From an uncultured Pseudokineococcus sp. (lineage in GTDB: Bacteria; Actinomycetota; Actinomycetes; Actinomycetales; Quadrisphaeraceae), in NCBI RefSeq assembly GCF_947495735.1, contig NZ_CANMAA010000010.1, positions 62,001 through 126,000 on the forward strand: a DNA stretch of 64,000 nucleotides, read 5' to 3'. A program made the translations under genes and the position numbers. The first letter of the stretch is position 1. Each line of letters opens with the position of its first letter. The notes under the pieces are model-generated. The model worked only from the letters and a program-made list of their open reading frames with translations. It searched no databases and was not told the origin of the DNA. Below, piece by piece: positions 16,834-25,085 of this stretch.

Positions 16834-17847
16834 GTGCGCACCCGACCCGTCGGCCGCACCGGACTGCGCACCACCGTCCTCGGCTTCGGCGCCGCCGCCC
16901 TCGGCAACCTCTACGCGGCCGTCAGCGACGAGCAGGCGGCCGCGGCCGTCGACGCGGCGTGGGACCGCGGGGTCCGCACCTTCGACGTCGCGCCGCACTA
17001 CGGGCTCGGCCTCGCCGAGCGGCGCCTCGGCGCGGCCCTGGTGGGTCGCCCGCGCGCGGAGCACCTGCTCTCCTCCAAGGTCGGGAGGGTCCTAGAGCCA
17101 GTGGAGGACCCCGGCGACGCGCGCGACCTCGACAACGGCTTCGACGTCCCGGCCGACCACCGGCGCCGGCGCGACTACTCGCGCGACGGCGTCCTGCGCT
17201 CGGTGGAGGACACCCTGGTCCGCCTCGGCGCCGACCGCCTCGACGTCCTGCTCGTCCACGACCCCGACGACTTCGAGCGCGAGGCGGTCGAGGGCGCGCT
17301 GCCCGCTCTCCTGGAGCTGCGCGAGCAGGGCGTGGTGCGGGCCGTCGGGGCCGGCATGAACCAGTCGGCGATGCTGACCCGCTTCGTCGAGCGCTTCGAC
17401 CTCGACGTCGTCCTGTGCGCGGGGCGGTGCACGCTGCTGGAGCAGCCGGCGGCGGACGACCTGCTGCCGGCCGCGGCGCGGGCGGGCACCTCGGTGCTCC
17501 TCGGCGGCGTCTTCGCCTCGGGACTGCTGGCGCGCGACTGGCCGGCCGACGACGCCACGTACGAGTACGCGCCCGCCCCGGCGCCCGTGCTGGAGCGCGC
17601 CCGCCGCACGGCGAGCGCCTGCACCGAGCACGGCGTCCCGCTCCCGGCTGCGGCCCTGCAGTTCGCGCTCGCGCAGCAGGGGGTCTGCGGGGCGCTCCTG
17701 GGCATGCGCAGCCCGCAGGAGGTGCACGCCGACGCGGACCTGCTCGACGTCGACGTGCCCGCCGACCTGTGGGGGGACCTGCGCGCCCGGGGCCTCCTGC
17801 GCGAGGACGTCGCCGTCCCCGCTCCTTCGGGCGCCGGTTCCCGGTGA
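16834..17847 (+). CDS. Aldo/keto reductase, probable L-fucose (D-threo-aldose) 1-dehydrogenase
   Basis: Predicted 337 residues with the AKR catalytic tetrad: Asp51 and Tyr56 (DVAPHYGLGLAE), Lys82 (SSKVG) and His142 (LLVHDP). It is similar in layout to the D-threo-aldose 1-dehydrogenase group that oxidises L-fucose to L-fucono-lactone with NAD(P). The next gene encodes a lactonase, which completes the logic. GTG 16834 is one base after the permease stop. A direct reductive role on other aldoses cannot be excluded. Confidence 0.85.
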   Translation: MRTRPVGRTGLRTTVLGFGAAALGNLYAAVSDEQAAAAVDAAWDRGVRTFDVAPHYGLGLAERRLGAALVGRPRAEHLLSSKVGRVLEPVEDPGDARDLDNGFDVPADHRRRRDYSRDGVLRSVEDTLVRLGADRLDVLLVHDPDDFEREAVEGALPALLELREQGVVRAVGAGMNQSAMLTRFVERFDLDVVLCAGRCTLLEQPAADDLLPAAARAGTSVLLGGVFASGLLARDWPADDATYEYAPAPAPVLERARRTASACTEHGVPLPAAALQFALAQQGVCGALLGMRSPQEVHADADLLDVDVPADLWGDLRARGLLREDVAVPAPSGAGSR

Positions 17848-18743
17848 CAGCGGTCGAGGACGTCGAGCTGCTCGACGCGCACCACCACCTGTGGGATCCA
17901 CGGGAGCGCACCTACCCCTTCCTGGAGGGCGACGGCCTGGAGCTCCTGCACCGGCGCTTCGACGTCGACGACCTGCGCTCCGCGACGGCCGGCACCGGCG
18001 TGAGCCGGACCGTCGTCGTCCAGGCCGTCGGCACCGAGGAGGAGACGCGCGCGCTGCTCGGTGCGGCCTCGTCGTCGGGTGGCCTGGTGGCCGGCGTCGT
18101 CGGCTGGGTCGACCTGCTCTCGCAGGACGTGGGCGCACGGCTCGACGCGCTGCGCGCCGGGCCCGGCGGCGAGCTGCTGGTCGGGGTGCGCCACCAGGTC
18201 GAGGAGGAGGAGCGGGAGTGGCTGCGGCGGCCAGCGGTCGCCCGGGGGGTGACGGCGGTGGCCCGCGCCGGTCTCGCCTACGACCTGCTGGTCCGCCCCG
18301 ACCAGCTGCCCTCCGCGGCCGCCCTCGCCGACGCCGTGCCCGACGCGCGCCTGCTCCTCGACCACGGCGCCAAGCCACCGGTCGGCTCGCCGACCTGGGC
18401 GTGCTGGGCCGAGGACGTCGCCGAGCTCGCCCGCCGCCCGCAGGTGGTCGGCAAGCTCTCGGGCCTGCTCACCCAGGTGCCGGCGGACGCCGAGCCGGGG
18501 TCGCTGCAGCCCTCGGTGGACCACCTGCTCGCCGCCTTCGGGCCAGAGCGGCTCGTCGCCGGCACGGACTGGCCCGTCAGCGCGCTCGCCGCCCCGTACG
18601 CCGAGGTGGTCGCGCGCACGCGCGGCTGGGTAGCCGGGTTGACCGGTGACGAGCAGCGGGCCGTCCTCGGCGGGAGCGCCTGCCGCACCTACGCCCTCGC
18701 CCGCCCCGACGGCGCGCGCACGGACCCGCACGACCACCGCTAG
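17844..18743 (+). CDS. Amidohydrolase-family lactonase, probable L-fuconolactonase
   Basis: Predicted 299 residues. The N-terminal DAHHHLWDP motif (residues 10-18) and C-terminal GTDWPVS (metal Asp) define the amidohydrolase_2 lactonase group that includes L-fuconolactonase and L-rhamnono-gamma-lactonase. It opens L-fucono-lactone made by the preceding AKR to L-fuconate, the dehydratase substrate. The GTG overlaps the AKR stop (GTGA). A rhamnonolactonase activity is the main alternative, but the fucosidase next door favours fucose. Confidence 0.88.
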   Translation: MTAVEDVELLDAHHHLWDPRERTYPFLEGDGLELLHRRFDVDDLRSATAGTGVSRTVVVQAVGTEEETRALLGAASSSGGLVAGVVGWVDLLSQDVGARLDALRAGPGGELLVGVRHQVEEEEREWLRRPAVARGVTAVARAGLAYDLLVRPDQLPSAAALADAVPDARLLLDHGAKPPVGSPTWACWAEDVAELARRPQVVGKLSGLLTQVPADAEPGSLQPSVDHLLAAFGPERLVAGTDWPVSALAAPYAEVVARTRGWVAGLTGDEQRAVLGGSACRTYALARPDGARTDPHDHR

Positions 18744-18756
18744 GGAGGACCACCCC

Positions 18757-20106
18757 ATGGCCATGTTCCACGACGCACCGCAGCGTCCCGAGCTCTACCA
18801 GCGCTTCGAGCGCGCGACGCCGGACTGGTACCGCACGGCCCGTTTCGGCGTCTTCATCCACTGGGGTGCCTACTCCGTCCCGGCGTGGGCCGAGCCCATC
18901 GGCGAGCTCGGCACCATCGAGCGGCGCACGTGGTTCGCGCACAACCCCTACGCCGAGTGGTACTTCAACACCATCCGCATCGAGGGCAGCCCGGCCCGCC
19001 GGCACCAGGACGAGGTCTGGGGCGGCGCGCCCTACGACGACTTCCTCGACCGCTGGGGCGCCGAGGAGTTCGACCCCGCCGACTGGGCGGCGCTCTTCGC
19101 CCGCGCGGGCGCGCGCTACGTCGTCCCGACGACCAAGCACCACGACGGCATCGCGCTGTGGGACGCGCCCGGCACGGGCGATCGCAACACCGTGCGCCGT
19201 GGCCCTCGTCGCGACCTCGTCGGCGACATCGGGCGAGCGGTGCGCGACGCCGGGATGCGCTTCGGCGTCTACTACTCCGGTGGGCTGGACTGGCATGCGA
19301 GCCCGCACCCGCCGATCGAGGACGAGGACTTCTCGGCGGCCTTCCGCCCGGTCGACGAGGAGTACACCGCCTACGCCAACGCGCACGTGCGCGACCTGGT
19401 CGCCCGCTACCGGCCCGACGTCCTGTGGGGCGACATCGAGTGGCCCGATGCCGGCAAGCCCGACGGACCGCTGAGCTTCGCCCACGTCCTGGACGAGTAC
19501 TACGCCGCCGTGCCCGACGGCGTCGTCAACGACCGGTGGGGTCTGACCCACTGGGACTTCCGCACCAGCGAGTACCAGCAGGGCCGCGACAACGAGAGCA
19601 GCGAGATGTGGGAGAACTGCCGCGGCGTCGGCTTCTCCTTCGGCTACAACCAGGTGGAGACCGCCGACCACTACATGGACGGGCCGGCGGCGACCCGCCA
19701 CCTCCTCGACGTGGTCTCCCGTGGCGGCAACTTCCTGCTCAACGTGGGCCCGGACGCCGCGGGACGCATCCCCGAGCTGCAGCGCCGGACCCTGGAGCAG
19801 CTCGGGGACTGGATGGAGGCCCACCCCGGCGTCCTCGACGCGGCCGACCGCGTCGGGGCGGACCTCGCCCGCCCCGGCGACGACCCCTGGGTGCGCTGGC
19901 TGCACGCCGGCGACGCCCTGCGCGCCGTGGTGCAGGGGGAGGGCGCCGTGCACCTCGACGTCGCAGCCGAGCGTGTGCGACCCGAGGACGCCCGGTCGCT
20001 CGACGGGACGCCGCTCGACGCGCGGGTGGACGACGGCGGGGTGCACCTCACCCTCCCGCCGGCGCGGGTCGCCGGCCCGTCCGTGGTCGAGCTGCCGCTG
20101 CGCTGA
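18757..20106 (+). CDS. Alpha-L-fucosidase, GH29, apparently cytoplasmic
   Basis: Predicted 449 residues. GH29 motifs: RFGVFIHWGAYSVPAWAEP near residue 29, TTKHHDGIALW near 125, and the catalytic nucleophile Asp226 in LWGDIEWPD. There is no signal peptide, so the enzyme should act inside the cell on fucosylated oligosaccharides taken up by the ABC importer. ATG 18757 has GGGAGGA upstream; it is the last gene of the plus-strand fucose operon and ends just before a perfect 22-base stem-loop. Confidence 0.93.
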   Translation: MAMFHDAPQRPELYQRFERATPDWYRTARFGVFIHWGAYSVPAWAEPIGELGTIERRTWFAHNPYAEWYFNTIRIEGSPARRHQDEVWGGAPYDDFLDRWGAEEFDPADWAALFARAGARYVVPTTKHHDGIALWDAPGTGDRNTVRRGPRRDLVGDIGRAVRDAGMRFGVYYSGGLDWHASPHPPIEDEDFSAAFRPVDEEYTAYANAHVRDLVARYRPDVLWGDIEWPDAGKPDGPLSFAHVLDEYYAAVPDGVVNDRWGLTHWDFRTSEYQQGRDNESSEMWENCRGVGFSFGYNQVETADHYMDGPAATRHLLDVVSRGGNFLLNVGPDAAGRIPELQRRTLEQLGDWMEAHPGVLDAADRVGADLARPGDDPWVRWLHAGDALRAVVQGEGAVHLDVAAERVRPEDARSLDGTPLDARVDDGGVHLTLPPARVAGPSVVELPLR

Positions 20107-20112
20107 CCCCTT

Positions 20113-20160
20113 GCGCGGGACGGCCGGGGCGCCCGAGAGGGCGCCCCGGCCGTCCCGCGC
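20113..20160. terminator. Bidirectional terminator hairpin
   Basis: Perfect 22-base inverted repeat (20113-20134 and 20139-20160) around the loop GAGA. It separates the convergent fucosidase and GntR genes and can terminate transcription from both sides. Confidence 0.9.
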
Positions 20161-20166
20161 CGGACC

Positions 20167-20868
20167 TCAGGGTGCGGGCGAGGACGAGTCGCCCTCGACG
20201 AGGACCTGGCGCACCCACTGCTCGACGCCCGCGACGTGGACGCTCGCCCACGCCTGGGCCACGTCGGCCTGCCGCGCGCGCATGGCCTGCCAGATGGCGC
20301 GGTGCTCGTCCAGCGTCCTCGCGACGGCCGACTCCTGCGTGAGCCCGCGCCACACCCGCGCCCGGTGCGTGCGGCCGGAGAGGCTCTCGATGACGGCGGC
20401 GAGGACGTCGTTGCCCGAGGCCGCAGCGATGCGCCGGTGGAACTCGCGGTCGGCCTCGACGAGCTCCTCGACGCTGGGCGCCTCCCCCAGGTCGTCGACG
20501 AGCCGGCCGAGCCCCTCGAGGTCCTCGTCGGACATCCGACGGGTGGCCATGGCGGTGGCCACCGGCTCGAGGATCCGACGCACCTCCAGGAAGTCGACGA
20601 CCGAGGCGTCGTGCTGGACGTCGACCACGAACGCCATGGCCTCGAAGAGCAGCCCGGGCGCCAGGCTCGTGACGTACGTGCCGTCGCCCTGGCGCACGTC
20701 CAGGACGTTGATGAGGCTCAGCGCCCGCACCGCCTCGCGCAGCGAGTTGCGCGAGAGCCCGAGCATCGTCCCGAGCTCGGCCTCACGAGGCAGACGCTCC
20801 CCCGGCTGCACCTGGCCTGTGATGATCATCTGCTTGATCTTGTCGATGGCCTCGTCGGTGAGGGCCAT
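20167..20868 (-). CDS. GntR-family (FadR/FCD) regulator, likely of fucose genes
   Basis: Predicted 233 residues: winged helix at the N-terminus (QVQPGERLPREAELGTMLG ... SRNSLREAVRAL) and an FCD all-helical effector domain with the metal/ligand residues D-x-x-FH (EADREFHRRIA) and a later His-rich segment. ATG 20868 starts one base after the mutarotase stop, so the two are co-transcribed. The promoter of this operon and that of the fucose operon share the palindrome ACATCGGATGT, making this protein the likely autorepressing fucose regulator. The effector is probably a pathway acid such as L-fuconate (inference). Confidence 0.9.
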   Translation of the reverse strand: MALTDEAIDKIKQMIITGQVQPGERLPREAELGTMLGLSRNSLREAVRALSLINVLDVRQGDGTYVTSLAPGLLFEAMAFVVDVQHDASVVDFLEVRRILEPVATAMATRRMSDEDLEGLGRLVDDLGEAPSVEELVEADREFHRRIAAASGNDVLAAVIESLSGRTHRARVWRGLTQESAVARTLDEHRAIWQAMRARQADVAQAWASVHVAGVEQWVRQVLVEGDSSSPAP

Positions 20869-20869
20869 C

Positions 20870-21223
20870 TCAGCGCACGCCCCCAGCGCCGTCGCCGCCG
20901 GCCCGCTGCTGCTCGGCGAAGCTCCAGACGGGAGGCAGTCCGTCGTCGTCGCCCGAGTAGTCGTCGACGAGGGACTGCAGCGGCGTCACCAGGGCCTGCC
21001 AGGCGACGTTCGCCGGGTGGTCGCGCAGGTGCTCGCGCATGGCCTGGTAGTCCTCGACGTCCACGAGGTGGAAGACGTCACGTCCGCTGCGCCAGATGCG
21101 CCAGTCGCGGACACCGGCGTCGGCGAGCGCTGCGAGCAGGTCCTCCGGGACGGCGGCGTGGAGGCGGTCGTAGGCCTCGAGCGCCTCGGGCCGCAGGCGG
21201 GTGTGGAGGGCTCGCTGGACCAT
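20870..21223 (-). CDS. L-rhamnose/L-fucose mutarotase-like protein
   Basis: Predicted 117 residues of the RhaM-type (DUF718) dimeric alpha/beta barrel family, which interconverts anomers of 6-deoxy sugars. Recognisable parts are LRPEALEAYDRLHA, DWRIWRSGRDVFHLVDVEDY and a C-terminal VWSF segment. The final 15 residues are Gly/Ala-rich. Within this cluster it should speed presentation of the right L-fucose anomer to the 1-dehydrogenase. ATG 21223 is preceded by AAGGAG. A mutarotase for rhamnose is the alternative. Confidence 0.87.
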   Translation of the reverse strand: MVQRALHTRLRPEALEAYDRLHAAVPEDLLAALADAGVRDWRIWRSGRDVFHLVDVEDYQAMREHLRDHPANVAWQALVTPLQSLVDDYSGDDDGLPPVWSFAEQQRAGGDGAGGVR

Positions 21224-21262
21224 GCGCGCTCCTTCTCGTCGACGCGGGCATCAGCGGCGTCG

Positions 21263-21278
21263 ATGATACATCGGATGT
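21263..21278 (-). promoter_or_regulatory. Promoter -10 TATCAT overlapping palindrome ACATCGGATGT
   Basis: On the minus strand the -10 hexamer TATCAT (21268-21263) abuts the palindrome at 21278-21268, identical in its 11-base core to the site at 10581. Transcription would start near 21256, about 33 bases before the mutarotase ATG. A bound dimer would block the promoter, consistent with autorepression. Confidence 0.7.
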
Positions 21279-21358
21279 CTCGACACCCGTTCTCCGCCCG
21301 CGACCCTCAGGCGCACGCGGTCGGCAGGGGCCCAGCGCTGTCGACGTCCGGACGCCCC

Positions 21359-21688
21359 TCACCACCTCGGCTGCCTCAGCGCCCGCCCGCGCGCGACCGC
21401 GTCGACGCGGCCGGTGGCGCCGAGCTTCACGTGCACGTGCTGCATGTGCTTCTCCACGGTGCGGGCGCTGACGCCGAGCCGGCGAGCCGCCTGGGCGCTC
21501 GTCAGCCCGGTCGCGAGCAGGGCCAGCACCTCCCACTCGCGGACCGTCAGGCCGGCGCGGGGCGGGGGGAGCACCTCACCGGTCACGGTGAGCACCGCCG
21601 GCTCGCGACCCACGCGGATCACCTCGTAGGGCGTCGCGCTGGTGAGGGCGGCGCGGACCGCCGCGGTGAGGTGCGGACGCACGAGCAC
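21359..21688 (-). CDS. Short LuxR-type HTH protein, possibly truncated
   Basis: Predicted 109 residues ending in a LuxR C-terminal helix-turn-helix (LTVREWEVLALLATGLTSAQAARRLGVSARTVEKHMQHV). It lacks the GAF sensor found in the LuxR gene at 27630. GTG 21688 has GAGGAC upstream. In a second frame, 26 bases earlier, ATG CTG ACC AGC GAG reads MLTSEDLR, and a single inserted base would join it to this frame; a frameshifted longer gene is therefore possible. It may act as a stand-alone DNA-binding protein. Confidence 0.65.
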   Translation of the reverse strand: MLVRPHLTAAVRAALTSATPYEVIRVGREPAVLTVTGEVLPPPRAGLTVREWEVLALLATGLTSAQAARRLGVSARTVEKHMQHVHVKLGATGRVDAVARGRALRQPRW

Positions 21689-21828
21689 CCGCGCAGGTCC
21701 TCGCTGGTCAGCATCACGAGCCCCCGCCCGCCGCAGGTCGGTCGCGGGACGCTACGCCCGAGAACGCCCGGGTGTCAGCCGCCACCTCCCGCCCGGGCGC
21801 CGGCTGACGGCGGGGGCGAGCCCCCTCC

Positions 21829-22368
21829 TCAGCGCGCGCCCTCCGCGGGCCGGCGCAGCCAGGTCCTCCAGGCCGCACCGGCCACGGCGTCGAGGACGGC
21901 CGCGGCGAGCCCTGCCCGGCCGGCGAGCGGCGCCGCCGTGGACGAGCCCTCCGCGTCGAGCCAGCGCAGCACGACCCCGCGGTGGTCCCAGCGGCGCACC
22001 TCGGCGGGGACCACCACCCCGCCCACCTTGAGCCGGGTCCACCCCCCCGGCAGAGCGCCGACGTCCACGACGACGCGGCCGGGTAGGCGAGCGGGCCACT
22101 CCACCGCGAGTCCGAGACCGCCCCGCGCGGCCCTCGGGGGGCTCTCGACGGCCAGCCCGGGCAGGTCCGGGTGCCGGTGGACGAACCGCGCGCCGTCCCA
22201 ACCGCCGACCAGGAGGACCTCAGGACCCCGGAGCGCGCACGACCCCGGTGGACGGGAGGTCGGCGCGCACGACGTCCCGGTGCCCGCGGGGGCTCCTCGC
22301 GTCCTCGCGGGCGGGGTGGCTCGGCCCGCGCCGGCCGGCGCCCTCGTCGTCGAGTCGCAGTCGCCCAT
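21829..22368 (-). CDS. Hypothetical protein
   Basis: Predicted 179 residues. The first 45 are a low-complexity Ala/Pro/Thr/Arg stretch; the rest begins EVLLVGGWDGARFVHRHP and looks like a compact beta-rich domain with no membrane segment. I do not recognise the family. ATG 22368 is chosen because GGGAGGG lies four bases upstream. It sits between a small membrane protein gene and a LuxR-type gene on the same strand. Coding status is only moderately supported. Confidence 0.45.
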   Translation of the reverse strand: MGDCDSTTRAPAGAGRATPPARTRGAPAGTGTSCAPTSRPPGSCALRGPEVLLVGGWDGARFVHRHPDLPGLAVESPPRAARGGLGLAVEWPARLPGRVVVDVGALPGGWTRLKVGGVVVPAEVRRWDHRGVVLRWLDAEGSSTAAPLAGRAGLAAAVLDAVAGAAWRTWLRRPAEGAR

Positions 22369-22521
22369 GGACCCTCCCGCTCGGGTCCGCCGGGGCCGGA
22401 CGGGGCGTCCCGCGTCGGCGGACACCAGCAGTCAAGCGGCGCGCCGGTTCCGGGGGACATACGCAGTTCTGCGCACGGCCGCCGTCAGACGACGTCGCCT
22501 CGTCCTGGTCGCCGCGCGGCC

Positions 22522-22884
22522 TCACCCGGCCAGGAGGTAGACCACCTGCTCGCCGACGAGGAGGAGCGTCCCGACGCCCCAGCTGGCCGCGAGGGCCGCG
22601 ACGACCAGGGCGACGACGTGCCGCACCCTCCGGCGCACCAGGTGCACGAGCGAGGCCGCGCCCAGGAGCGCCGAGAGCCCCGCGACGGCGAGCACCACGC
22701 CCCACGACCAGGGCGAGAGCACCCAGCCGAGACCGGCGACCAGGCCGACCGCGATGGACGAGGCGCCCAGCCAGACGACGCTCATGGCGCTCTGGTGCGC
22801 GGCCCGCTGCTGCCAGGTCTGCCCCTCGACCTCCTCCTCGTCCCAGCCGACGTCGGTCCAGCTCTCGCGCGCCCGTCCGCCCAT
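22522..22884 (-). CDS. Small membrane protein with an acidic Trp-rich N-terminus
   Basis: Predicted 120 residues. The cytoplasmic N-terminus contains SWTDVGWDEEEVEGQTWQQR, then three to four hydrophobic helices follow (AVGLVAGLGWVL, GVVLAVAGLSALLGAASL, VALVVAALAASWGVGTLLL). ATG 22884 has GGAGGAG six bases upstream. A closely similar peptide is encoded at 28540-28617 beside the second LuxR gene. Function unknown; the shared peptide suggests a small protein family tied to these regulators. Confidence 0.75.
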   Translation of the reverse strand: MGGRARESWTDVGWDEEEVEGQTWQQRAAHQSAMSVVWLGASSIAVGLVAGLGWVLSPWSWGVVLAVAGLSALLGAASLVHLVRRRVRHVVALVVAALAASWGVGTLLLVGEQVVYLLAG

Positions 22885-23335
22885 GAGCGCCTCCTCCGCA
22901 TGGTGGCCGGCCCCTCCGGCACGACTGGACGCTAGGAGCGCCGGCCCGGGCCGCGCCGGGGTCGTCCACAGGTGCGGGGCCGCCGCGGCGCGCGCGTGCG
23001 CGTGGGCGTGGGCGAGGACTTCGTCGGCGCCTGGGGCGAGAGCCACGACGTCGGTCGCGCGGGCGTCTTCGCGCTCGGGCACCCGGGGCCCGGCGTCGTC
23101 GCCGAGAGCGAGGACCCGCGGCAGGCGGGCGGGTGGGGTCACGGCACCGCGAGGACGGGCGTGCTGGGGACCAGCCGCCGCCACGCGCTGTCCGATGCCT
23201 ACGCGGATCGACGTATGTCCGCGGGCGCTGACCGCTGCCTACGGTCGGGAGGCGCACTTCGGCGCGGCAGGCGCTGCCGTAGAAGCGCCGTCGTGGCTCC
23301 GCGGCCGTGCGACCGACTGCCAGAGAGGCGCCGCC
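22885..23335. other. Divergent intergenic region
   Basis: The 451 bases hold the TAGCGT box at 22929 for the leftward gene and a possible TACGGT -10 at 23240-23245 for the rightward peptidase gene. Nothing coding was recognised; the GC-rich palindrome GGCCCGGGCC near 22945 is the only other structure. Confidence 0.5.
22929..22934 (-). promoter_or_regulatory. -10 box TAGCGT of the small membrane protein gene
   Basis: TAGCGT on the minus strand, about 45 bases before the ATG at 22884, giving a leader of roughly 38 bases. The hexamer is the same as before five other genes here. Confidence 0.45.
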
Positions 23336-24259
23336 ATGAGCATGCTCGAGCACCCCACGACGGACGCCGACGACGCGATGGTCGTCGACGACGGCGACCC
23401 TCTCCTCCACGACCCGCAGGCCGACGACGGCGCCCCGCCCGGGCCGACGGACGCCCTCGTCCGCGAGCTCGACGCCGAGCGGGACGCGGACGACCAGCGG
23501 GAGGACGGGGACGGCTCAGGCCACGGCGTACTCACCGACCGTCGGAAGGCGCTCTCGCAGAACGGCTGGCCGGCCTTGGAACCCTCGGCGATCGGGCGGT
23601 ACTCGATCCCGGGCGGGAAGATCACGGTCCGCAAGGGCGACGTGGCGCTGGTCCTGGTGCACGTCGCGGAGGTCGTCCACAGCGTCGAACCCCTCCTGTG
23701 GCCGGGGTGCTGGGGCTACGCCGAGCGCACCATCAAGCTCGGGAGCTCGCTCTCCAACCACGCGTCCGGCACGGCGATCGACCTCTCGGCGCCGCGGCAC
23801 CCGCTGGGGCGTCGGGGCACCTGGTCGACGACGGAGGTGGCGGGCATCCGGGCGATGCTGGAGCAGCTCGACGGGGTCGTCCGCTGGGGGGAGGACTACC
23901 GCAGGCGGGCGGACGGCATGCACTTCGAGATCGTCGGGTCCGCGTCAGCGGTCGCCCGGGTCGCAGACCGGCTGCGCAAGCCGCCGAGGCCGGAGACCGC
24001 GCTTGGGGATCTGGTGCCGCTCGGCCCGTACTCGGGACGAGCCAGTGGGCTGTCGCGTGGACTCGACGGCGGCCACGCCCACGGCGGCGTCCTGAAGGCC
24101 CAGACGAATCTCGCAGTGCTGGGCTTCTACGCGGGTGCGGTGGACGGGCGGTTCGGGCTCCGCACCGAGGTCGCGGTCCGCGCGTTCCAGGCGGCGCGAG
24201 GTCTGGAGGTCGACGGACGGATCGGTGAGTTGACGTGGGCGGCACTGCAGCACAGATGA
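23336..24259 (+). CDS. M15-family peptidoglycan peptidase with C-terminal peptidoglycan-binding domain
   Basis: Predicted 307 residues. After an acidic disordered N-terminus (residues 1-60) comes an M15 D-alanyl/L-Ala-D-Glu peptidase domain with zinc ligands in SNHASGTAIDLSA (His, Asp) and ADGMHFEIVG (His), and then a PG_binding_1 repeat (LAVLGFYAGAVDGRFGLRTEVAVRAFQ). No signal peptide is visible, which is more like an endolysin than a housekeeping secreted enzyme. ATG 23336 follows AGAGAGG. It lies next to a membrane protein and a MACPF-like gene, hinting at a wall-directed or lytic role. Confidence 0.88.
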   Translation: MSMLEHPTTDADDAMVVDDGDPLLHDPQADDGAPPGPTDALVRELDAERDADDQREDGDGSGHGVLTDRRKALSQNGWPALEPSAIGRYSIPGGKITVRKGDVALVLVHVAEVVHSVEPLLWPGCWGYAERTIKLGSSLSNHASGTAIDLSAPRHPLGRRGTWSTTEVAGIRAMLEQLDGVVRWGEDYRRRADGMHFEIVGSASAVARVADRLRKPPRPETALGDLVPLGPYSGRASGLSRGLDGGHAHGGVLKAQTNLAVLGFYAGAVDGRFGLRTEVAVRAFQAARGLEVDGRIGELTWAALQHR

Positions 24260-24330
24260 CGTCTCCCGGCGAAGGCGTCTCGGTGAGAATGGGTGTCCCC
24301 GCCCCTTGACGCACTGGCTCCTCCGAAAGG

Positions 24331-24356
24331 CGCGCCCGTCGTCGACGACGGGCGCG
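24331..24356. terminator. Perfect palindromic terminator between convergent genes
   Basis: A perfect 26-base palindrome with 13-base arms (CGCGCCCGTCGTC and its complement) lies 71 bases after the peptidase stop and 71 bases before the end of the converging membrane protein gene. Confidence 0.75.
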
Positions 24357-24427
24357 TGACGTGCCCGGCGGGGGTTGGCGGGCCAGGCCGACCTGGCGGC
24401 CGGTCTCCGGCCACTCGTCCTCGTGTC

Positions 24428-25042
24428 CTAGGTGCGCACGGCGCGCAAGAGGAGCGGCAGCCATGCGCGAGCCACCAACCAGCCGGCGATGAAGCCCAGG
24501 ATGGCGGCGGCCACCACCAGCGCGCCGATGAACACCGTGACCGAGGTGCGCACGTCGTCTCGGGTCTCGGCCTGCGCGAAGGCCGCCACCGCGGGCGCGA
24601 GGGCGTTGGCGAGGCGCTCCAAGGAGGCGGGGGCCTGCCCGAGCTGGGTGAGCGAGGCCCCCAAGAGGATCTTGGTGAGCCAGTCCGAGACCTGCTCGAG
24701 GTTGGTGTTGGGACCGACCCGCTCGGAGAGCCCGTTCCTGCTGGCATCGTCTCGCTCGTAGAGCCTGTCGAGCGACGCGTAGGACATGCCCACCACCGCG
24801 CGGCCGTCATCTGCGCCCGACTGGGCGGCGATGACGGTCCGCGGGATGCCGAAGAGGAACCCGAGGAAGGCCCCGACCAGGCTGGCCGCCCCGCCGACGA
24901 GCAGGAGCAGCGAAGCGGGTCTCCACCAGCCGCTCTCGGTCATCCACAGGGAGAAGAGAAGCACGGCGGCAGCGCCGAGCACCGCGGCGGCGGCGGCCGG
25001 GGCGACGCTCCACCAAGCCGCCTTCCGGATGGACGAGGACAT
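24428..25042 (-). CDS. Hypothetical membrane protein
   Basis: Predicted 204 residues. Two helices at the N-terminus (SVAPAAAAAVLGAAAVLLFS; LLLLVGGAASLVGAFLGFLFG) end in GIPRTV, a polar segment of about 90 residues follows (SYASLDRLYERDDASRN ... NTNLEQVSDWLTKILLG), and a last helix sits near the C-terminus (VFIGALVVAAAILGFIAGWLV). The GFLFGIPRT and NTNLEQVSDWLTK pieces recur in bacterial membrane proteins of unknown function. ATG 25042 has GGGGAG upstream. It is the downstream partner of the MACPF-like gene, 43 bases apart, so probably co-transcribed. Confidence 0.8.
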   Translation of the reverse strand: MSSSIRKAAWWSVAPAAAAAVLGAAAVLLFSLWMTESGWWRPASLLLLVGGAASLVGAFLGFLFGIPRTVIAAQSGADDGRAVVGMSYASLDRLYERDDASRNGLSERVGPNTNLEQVSDWLTKILLGASLTQLGQAPASLERLANALAPAVAAFAQAETRDDVRTSVTVFIGALVVAAAILGFIAGWLVARAWLPLLLRAVRT

Positions 25043-25085
25043 CTGCTCCCCCTTGGTCGCGCGTGTCGTGGGCACCGTGCGGCCA

